21,420 bases of DNA. Origin: Rodentolepis nana. Taxonomy: Eukaryota; Platyhelminthes; Cestoda; Cyclophyllidea; Hymenolepididae. The stretch covers positions 2,166 through 23,585 of the forward strand of contig UZAE01012466.1 of NCBI GenBank assembly GCA_900617975.1, read 5' to 3'. Position 1 is the stretch's first letter, and each line of letters begins with the position of its first letter. The position numbers were made by a program, and so were the translations under genes. Positions 18,801 through 21,420 of the stretch are shown piece after piece. A model generated the notes under the pieces. It worked only from the letters and a program-made list of their open reading frames with translations, was not told where the DNA came from and did not search any database.

Positions 18801-20267
18801 AATGATAAGATTCTCTTTTCTATCTATAAATTTAATCGGATAAAAGATATTGAGAGTACTTCTTTGCTCGTATATGCCAATAGTTTGCTTACTGATCATG
18901 TTTGTCGTATACAAGTTTCACAGTCGATAGGTGGATACTCGGTCATTTTATAATCCAACTCTCAGCTTTGCATGCTCTTACTCAAGGCAATCGCCTAACT
19001 CGAACCCTGAAAGACAATGAGGTTGGCCTCCTTGTGGTGAATGCTGACAATTCTGTCTCTAATTCTGGGAAAGCTCTTCTCACCAATACCCTCTCATATC
19101 TTCGCAGTTTCTCTCAATACGTTGTTGAGCTACAAGCGTGTCAGGTTAGTCTTTTTCCATATTCTTCTTTAATAATATGCAATGCTCACTGTAAGCTTAT
19201 GACTGATGCAGTGCTAAATTAATCAACCTAATGTCTTAGGTATCGCATAAAAACTAGCTAGCTTATTGTGGCACTTGTACTGGTGAAAGTATACGCAAAT
19301 TGTTGGTTTAGTGCTTCATATTTATTTCTGCTTAGTCCTGGATCAAGAGGTTGATGATAATTCACTATTTTTTGCTAGCCGCTTTAGTTAATTCTGGAGT
19401 CAGCAAGAGGAGCGGTAAAATTCGAGTTTCTTACACGAATAGTTCCAGGTTACTTCCTACTGAAGTCAAGTACTGCCAGGGTTTGTCTGATGGAGTTTAA
19501 CTCATTGAAGCCTGTGTACAAATTCCCAGGCATTTTAGCATGAACACGTCTAGGTATTATGTCAATTAAAACCTTTTGAATTGATAGACGAGCGATGCTT
19601 TATGACAGGGAGAAATCATTCGTACTTAATTCATAGTGTTTAATAGGGCTAATACACGTGGTCAGACAATAAGAGCCTGGATATCCAAATTATTTCATTA
19701 ATAATCTTTTTTGTTTTACTGAATAGAAGCCAGCTGATGATGCACCTTTTCCCTGGGCTAAAAATATGAAACCGGACTCGTCTGTGGAAATTGAACTTAC
19801 GCAGGAATGGATGGTGTACTTGAAGCGATATTGCAGTGAGAAGGTCTTCAAAACCCAGAGGACTCTTCCTGCAGGTATAGGGCTGTTTTTTCTCCAAATC
19901 AAAAAGTTATTCCATCACAGAGAGGGCTTTTATGCTAACATTCTTGGAATAAAAGGGCGTGATCACTTTCGTGTCGATCAAGAGATCTATCGTGCATAAA
20001 TGTTCAATCTTAAGGTATTTAGGGGTATTTCTACTTATTTGCTTGTATTTATTCCACTTTTTATTTTCACTTCTTACAGTTGGAGTTGACAACATAGACA
20101 ACAGTCTTATCTCCTCCATTCAGGAATCTCCAGATTCCGTCCTGGTTTTGTGGTCAGAACCGTCAAATCCAAATGGAGTCATCTTATACTATGTGCTGCG
20201 ATATCGAAGAGCTGAACAGTTTTCGTCTGTGGATAGCAGTACAACCATGTCGCAAAATATGTCAGAG
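9661..20267 (+). CDS. InR: Insulin/IGF receptor tyrosine kinase, ectodomain part of gene (16 exons)
   Basis: Join: 9661-9811, 9846-10111, 11412-11700, 12323-12868, 12914-13015, 13093-13237, 13933-14174, 16339-16483, 16566-16616, 17546-17739, 17809-17979, 18051-18132, 18213-18319, 18966-19144, 19727-19874, 20080-20267. The sum is 3006 nt, or 1002 codons, with every junction in phase. The product binds insulin-like peptides at the cell surface and signals through a cytoplasmic kinase that lies beyond the right edge. Order of parts: signal peptide (about 1-38), L1 (about 53-165, NCTVIEG and FPNLTVIRG), Cys-rich domain (about 221-415), L2 (about 420-575), FN3-1 (about 585-710), FN3-2 with insert region (about 711-890), start of FN3-3 (about 940-1002, SEPSNPNGVILYYVLRYRR). 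Oddities: a roughly 80-residue insert in the Cys-rich domain and a weak alpha/beta cleavage site. Receptors of this type are known in flatworms. Confidence 0.94.
9812..9845 (+). other. InR intron 1, only 34 nt
   Basis: It begins GTATGT and ends CTGCTAAG. Removing it turns the exon 1 frame into TICGDFDVRKP, restoring the receptor's first conserved Cys-Gly; without removal the reading frame is lost. The length is close to the minimum seen in any animal. Confidence 0.85.
9846..10111 (+). CDS. InR: InR exon 2: first L (receptor ligand-binding) domain
   Basis: Residues 51-139. ICGDFDVR opens the L1 domain, followed by IRNCTVIEGSLCILM and LFPNLTVIRGRSLIFNFALV, all canonical leucine-rich right-handed helix motifs of the insulin/EGF receptor L domain. 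The donor is AAA|GTAAAT, phase 0. Confidence 0.95.
10112..11411 (+). other. InR intron 2 (1300 nt)
   Basis: Bounded by GTAAAT and TGTTTTAG. I saw no coding, RNA or mobile sequence in it. Confidence 0.8.
11412..11700 (+). CDS. InR: InR exon 3: end of L1 and entry to the Cys-rich domain
   Basis: Residues 140-235 plus one base. NLCYVRTVNWSYIL corresponds to the receptor's NELCYLATIDWSRIL; ICPDTC and IHCWSSSLCQ correspond to the first Cys modules. The donor is TCAA|GTAACT, phase 1. Confidence 0.94.
11701..12322 (+). other. InR intron 3 (622 nt)
   Basis: Bounded by GTAACT and CTTTTAAAG. Nothing further was recognised in it. Confidence 0.8.
12323..12868 (+). CDS. InR: InR exon 4: furin-like cysteine-rich domain with long insert
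   Basis: Residues 236-417 plus a base. The Cys modules are TCCHDECLAGCYGP, ACVACKGARYRGTCVTHCPP and GRRCITAEEC, and after the insert GRCVQECPAGYERN and CIYCGDKC. Between them, residues about 308-384 (12538-12768) are a Ser/Asn/Val/Thr/Gly-rich stretch without cysteine, carrying sequons NMT, NTS, NDS and NGS. The human receptor has about 25 residues with two Cys at this place. The donor is TTTC|GTAAGT, phase 1. Confidence 0.94.
12914..13015 (+). CDS. InR: InR exon 5: end of Cys-rich domain, start of L2
   Basis: Residues 418-451. CTSMLISSLKSLSKLKDCYS leads into the L2 motif VNDLYIGIH. The 45-nt intron before it ends GATTTTTAG. The donor is CCTA|GTAAGT, phase 1. Confidence 0.88.
13093..13237 (+). 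CDS. InR: InR exon 6: L2 domain, middle
   Basis: Residues 452-499. LREVDVIRIVRATALTSLNF matches the L2 repeat region (EISGYLKIRRSYALVSLSF in vertebrates). The acceptor is CTGCGTAG|CT and the donor ACGT|GTAAGT, phase 2. Confidence 0.9.
13238..13932 (+). other. InR intron 6 (695 nt)
   Basis: Bounded by GTAAGT and TTTTAAAG. A short open stretch at about 13391-13504 is splice-site-adjacent, but exons 6 and 7 are collinear with the family without it, so I do not call it an exon. Confidence 0.75.
13933..14174 (+). CDS. InR: InR exon 7: L2 domain, end
   Basis: Residues 500-580 plus a base. VIEIRQNDNLVDLWPP, VYFILNRYLCPQKITNL and REIAEATNGK match the receptor's LEIGNYSFYALDNQNL to DIALKTNGD stretch. 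The first of two nearby AGs (TTTTAAAG|C) is chosen, because the second would give an immediate stop. The donor is TTCT|GTACGT, phase 1. Confidence 0.92.
14175..16338 (+). other. InR intron 7 (2164 nt)
   Basis: Bounded by GTACGT and TTGATCAG. It contains a 21-base G homopolymer at 14680-14700, a further G-rich patch at about 14760-14790, and an open frame 15814-16023 (69 codons) with no recognised homology. Confidence 0.8.
14680..14700. repeat. G21 homopolymer
   Basis: Uninterrupted run of 21 G in an AT-rich intron. The true length is uncertain because such runs are poorly read. Confidence 0.8.
16339..16483 (+). CDS. InR: InR exon 8: first FN3 domain, N-terminal half
   Basis: Residues 581-628. 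CESNQISLELKNIYSSSAVI followed by RWPRFF matches the family's [22 protein letters not shown]. A Gly/Ser-rich loop (TTSGGGGQSAAS) precedes LVLIFYQAT. The exon opens with GTGAG straight after CAG, so the acceptor resembles a donor. The true donor is CAAC|GTAAGA, phase 2. Confidence 0.9.
16566..16616 (+). CDS. InR: InR exon 9: FN3-1, short exon with conserved Cys
   Basis: Residues 629-645. NLTVYSNRMSCGEDS aligns with the receptor's NVTEFDGQDACGSNS, which in the family includes the Cys of the alpha-alpha disulphide. Fifty-one nt, acceptor TTTTTGTAG, donor TC|GTAGGT, phase 2 on both sides. Confidence 0.87.
16708..16722. repeat. Target-site duplication, left side of copy 2
   Basis: AGTCAGGTTTATATT, identical to 16995-17009. 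The element's tail begins directly after it. Confidence 0.93.
16748..16759 (-). other. 3'-end stem-loop of copy 2
   Basis: TGATA-AC-TATCA on the minus strand, 5 bp. Together with a second stem (16762-16766 with 16780-16784, AGCCC/GGGCT) it precedes the tail. It covaries with copy 1. Confidence 0.6.
16921..16994 (-). ncRNA. HDV-like self-cleaving ribozyme at the 5' end of copy 2
   Basis: Numbering from G1 at 16994. P1 is nt 1-7 GGGGTGC with 32-38 GCACCCT, closed by the G1-U38 wobble typical of the class. P2 is nt 9-18 TGATAGACTT with 65-74 AAGTCTATTA, 10 bp with one G-U. P3 is nt 19-21 ACC with 29-31 GGT. L3 is TCCACGT (22-28), fitting the class pattern UCCNCGN, and its C23-C24 can pair with G40-G39 as P1.1. 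After P1 comes GGGCAA, then P4 (45-49 CGTAT with 54-58 ATATG, loop ACTC), then GC followed by A residues, placing the catalytic cytosine at C60 (16935). The total is 74 nt. Cleavage would fall before G1, which is exactly where the target-site duplication ends. Activity itself is inferred. Confidence 0.88.
16995..17009. repeat. Target-site duplication, right side of copy 2
   Basis: AGTCAGGTTTATATT, adjoining the element's first nucleotide (16994 on the minus strand). Confidence 0.93.
17546..17739 (+). CDS. InR: InR exon 10: FN3-1, C-terminal half
   Basis: Residues 646-710. SWKMIPSVC, then LTSLQPATRYAVYVESKTLF and GAISNIVYFNTTPS match the family's [20 protein letters not shown] and SDIIYVQTDATNPS. 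The donor is AGCA|GTGAGC, phase 1, giving the junction TTPS|NPSYS. Confidence 0.93.
17809..17979 (+). CDS. InR: InR exon 11: second FN3 domain, N-terminal half
   Basis: Residues 711-767. NPSYSRLVKLQAMNSSCIHV and KWSPPQFSNGPLAVYLLWYR match the family pattern ([21 protein letters not shown]). ESYFYGDFCF matches the ELFELDYC segment. The acceptor is TTTTTTTTAG and the donor ATGA|GTAATT, phase 1. The intron before it is 69 nt. Confidence 0.92.
18051..18132 (+). CDS. InR: InR exon 12: start of insert region in FN3-2
   Basis: Residues 768-794, PDWLSSSIKTPRYIGTSSLT and GMYWSYA. It matches the variable insert region only by position and phase. The acceptor is CATTTTAG and the donor ATGC|GTAAGT, phase 2. 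Confidence 0.8.
18213..18319 (+). CDS. InR: InR exon 13: insert region with Cys triplet
   Basis: Residues 795-830. CSKYQCCNPTSHKDLWSIDY parallels the vertebrate ECCSCPKTDSQI segment, whose Cys residues form alpha-alpha disulphides; RDENLPVVL parallels EDYLHNVVF, the alpha C-terminal helix that takes part in hormone binding. The donor is CTTG|GTAAGT, phase 1. Confidence 0.88.
18320..18965 (+). other. InR intron 13 (646 nt)
   Basis: Bounded by GTAAGT and CTCTCAG. An alternative in-frame acceptor (TTTCACAG, 18923) would shorten it by 42 nt. Nothing else was recognised. Confidence 0.75.
18966..19144 (+). CDS. InR: InR exon 14: alpha/beta cleavage region and rest of FN3-2
   Basis: Residues 831-890. 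RLTR (840-843, 18992-19003) lies where the vertebrate receptor has its tetrabasic cleavage site; it meets the minimal RXXR furin pattern. TNTLSYLRSFSQYVVELQAC matches [20 protein letters not shown], closing the domain. An alternative acceptor at 18923 would add 14 residues (VDRWILGHFIIQLS) in frame. I prefer CTCTCAG because of its pyrimidine tract. The donor is CAG|GTTAGT, phase 0. Confidence 0.88.
19145..19726 (+). other. InR intron 14 (582 nt)
   Basis: Bounded by GTTAGT and TGAATAG. Nothing was recognised inside. Confidence 0.8.
19727..19874 (+). CDS. InR: InR exon 15: extended linker between FN3-2 and FN3-3
   Basis: Residues 891-939, from KPADDAPFPWAKNM through YCSEKVFKTQRTLPA. It takes the place of the vertebrate stretch [20 protein letters not shown] but is about 20 residues longer. 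VFKTQRTLP resembles the YVSARTMPE end of that stretch. The donor is GCAG|GTATAG, phase 1. Confidence 0.85.
20080..20267 (+). CDS. InR: InR exon 16: third FN3 domain, first part
   Basis: Residues 940-1002. DSVLVLWSEPSNPNGVILYY and VLRYRRAEQF match the family's [25 protein letters not shown]. The exon ends SQNMSE before GAG|GTAAGT, phase 0. The rest of FN3-3, the membrane segment and the kinase are downstream of the window. Confidence 0.94.
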
Positions 20268-21420
20268 GTAAGTCTTAATTTTCAACTTGGTGAAAAATTT
20301 TCGATCGATGGCTTGAGACTTATCAAGTAATTACTCCCAAGTTTGCGGAATCTCTTCTTTTCTAGCTCTAGTTGGCAAGAACTGTCATCTTTAGAGCCCC
20401 TTGGATGAGGAGTTATTAGTCTTCCTACCTCTATTAATAGTTTTAATTTTGCCCATTTTATTATATCGCTTTCTCGTTAAGACCAATTGGTAAAAAATCT
20501 GCGGCTTTTGGTGTGCGAGGTTTTGTAACCAGCAAGCAATGAACTTGCTAAAATTAGTAGTCGGGATGTCACTAAACGTATCTTCTTTCTAGTTTTCTTC
20601 TCTCTCGAGTGAAATAGATCGTAACATTGATCATATATTTGAAATTGACTTCTCGTTGCAAGCTTCCTATTCGCTCGAAAAACCGCTCAACTTGGGGGTG
20701 GGGGGTGGGGTGGGGTGACGGATGTTTGGGTTTCAATATTACGCTTATTTGAGATAGAAAGAATGAAAATGAGGAACTTAATCCTGAAAAGTAATAAATT
20801 TCCCTTGGATTTAAGTTTGTCTCGGTCCCTTTATGATTTTAGTCGATTGACGACCTTCAGGGGAGTTTCTTTATAGGACTGATATGACACTGGATTAGAC
20901 TGTGTTGAATATTATTTTATCACAAATAAATACTTCCGTTTATATCTATTTTCTTTATAATCGCTCGATTGTAACTTGGCCATGTCTACTGTTACAAGGT
21001 ATACTACTTTTGCTCAGATAAGGCAGGAGGGCTTAATCAAGCAAAAGTTGCGTGGTTGCCAGACGTTCATTAATGGGTCATGATCTGTATATACACTTAT
21101 TATAGTGTTTGCTCGGATTTTGATTGGCTGGAGACTAATTTGACCATCGAAGTGTATGAAGAAATGTCGGAATATGGTTGGTCAGACAGTAGACTAATTG
21201 ATTAATAGCAATTGTCTTCGTTTTACCTCAACTTTCAATGTGCCGGAGTATTGTCCTCTTGCATGTATTTCACAGATTACTTTAATCAGGGAGAAAGTGT
21301 GCATAATAACTTAAGATTAATTAGTATCAGTATGCTCAAGGCATTTTGCCCCTTGAAAGGAATAGATTTTTACCTAATCTCCCTTTTTCATAGCGACTTC
21401 TAATTAGCAACAGTTGTCAC
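20268..21420 (+). other. InR intron 16, runs off the right edge
   Basis: From donor GTAAGT to the window end. I searched for the family's RGLSPGNYSVRIRA-like exon and found none. It contains the G-quadruplex motif at 20694-20715. Confidence 0.75.
20694..20715 (+). repeat. G-quadruplex motif
   Basis: Four G runs of 5, 6, 4 and 4 separated by single T residues, on the sense strand of the receptor pre-mRNA. Confidence 0.85.

Noticed and set aside
21000..21094. Short open frame in intron 16 considered as the next InR exon
   Set aside because: It does not resemble the rest of FN3-3 or the membrane segment and lacks fitting splice sites.

Overview
The window is eukaryotic DNA, AT-rich and intron-dense, and most likely from a flatworm (Platyhelminthes, perhaps a tapeworm). 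The basis for that is indirect: several very short introns (34, 45, 69, 71, 77, 80 and 82 nt), an AT-rich background, and an insulin receptor ectodomain carrying lineage-type insertions. The species cannot be fixed from the sequence alone.

Two divergently transcribed protein genes fill the window. On the minus strand (7301 down to 230, continuing past the left edge) lies the 5' part of an ELKS/ERC/Bruchpilot-type active-zone scaffold gene. Four exons, all in phase 0, give 555 residues that are collinear with the family. On the plus strand (9661 to 20267, continuing past the right edge) lies the 5' part of an insulin/IGF receptor gene. Sixteen exons join without a frame break into 1002 residues: signal peptide, L1, cysteine-rich domain, L2, first and second FN3 domains with the insert region, and most of the third FN3. 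The transmembrane segment and kinase domain lie outside the window. The ERC start codon and the receptor start codon are about 2.4 kb apart.

The most interesting content is a short non-coding retroelement present twice, at 8365-8691 in the intergenic region and at 16723-16994 inside receptor intron 9. Both copies read on the minus strand, end in an A/T-rich (AAAT)-like tail and are flanked by target-site duplications (15 bp perfect for the second copy, 14 bp with two mismatches for the first). The first 74 nt of the element fold as an HDV-like nested double-pseudoknot self-cleaving ribozyme, and the predicted cleavage point is exactly the element's first nucleotide. A 5-bp stem near the 3' end shows a compensatory base-pair change between the copies. 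I infer a SINE-like element with a self-processing 5' end, mobilised by an unseen LINE.

The rest is intron or intergenic DNA with simple repeats, a 21-base G homopolymer, a strong G-quadruplex motif in receptor intron 16, and a few short open frames that I do not consider convincing genes. Promoters and transcription starts could not be identified.
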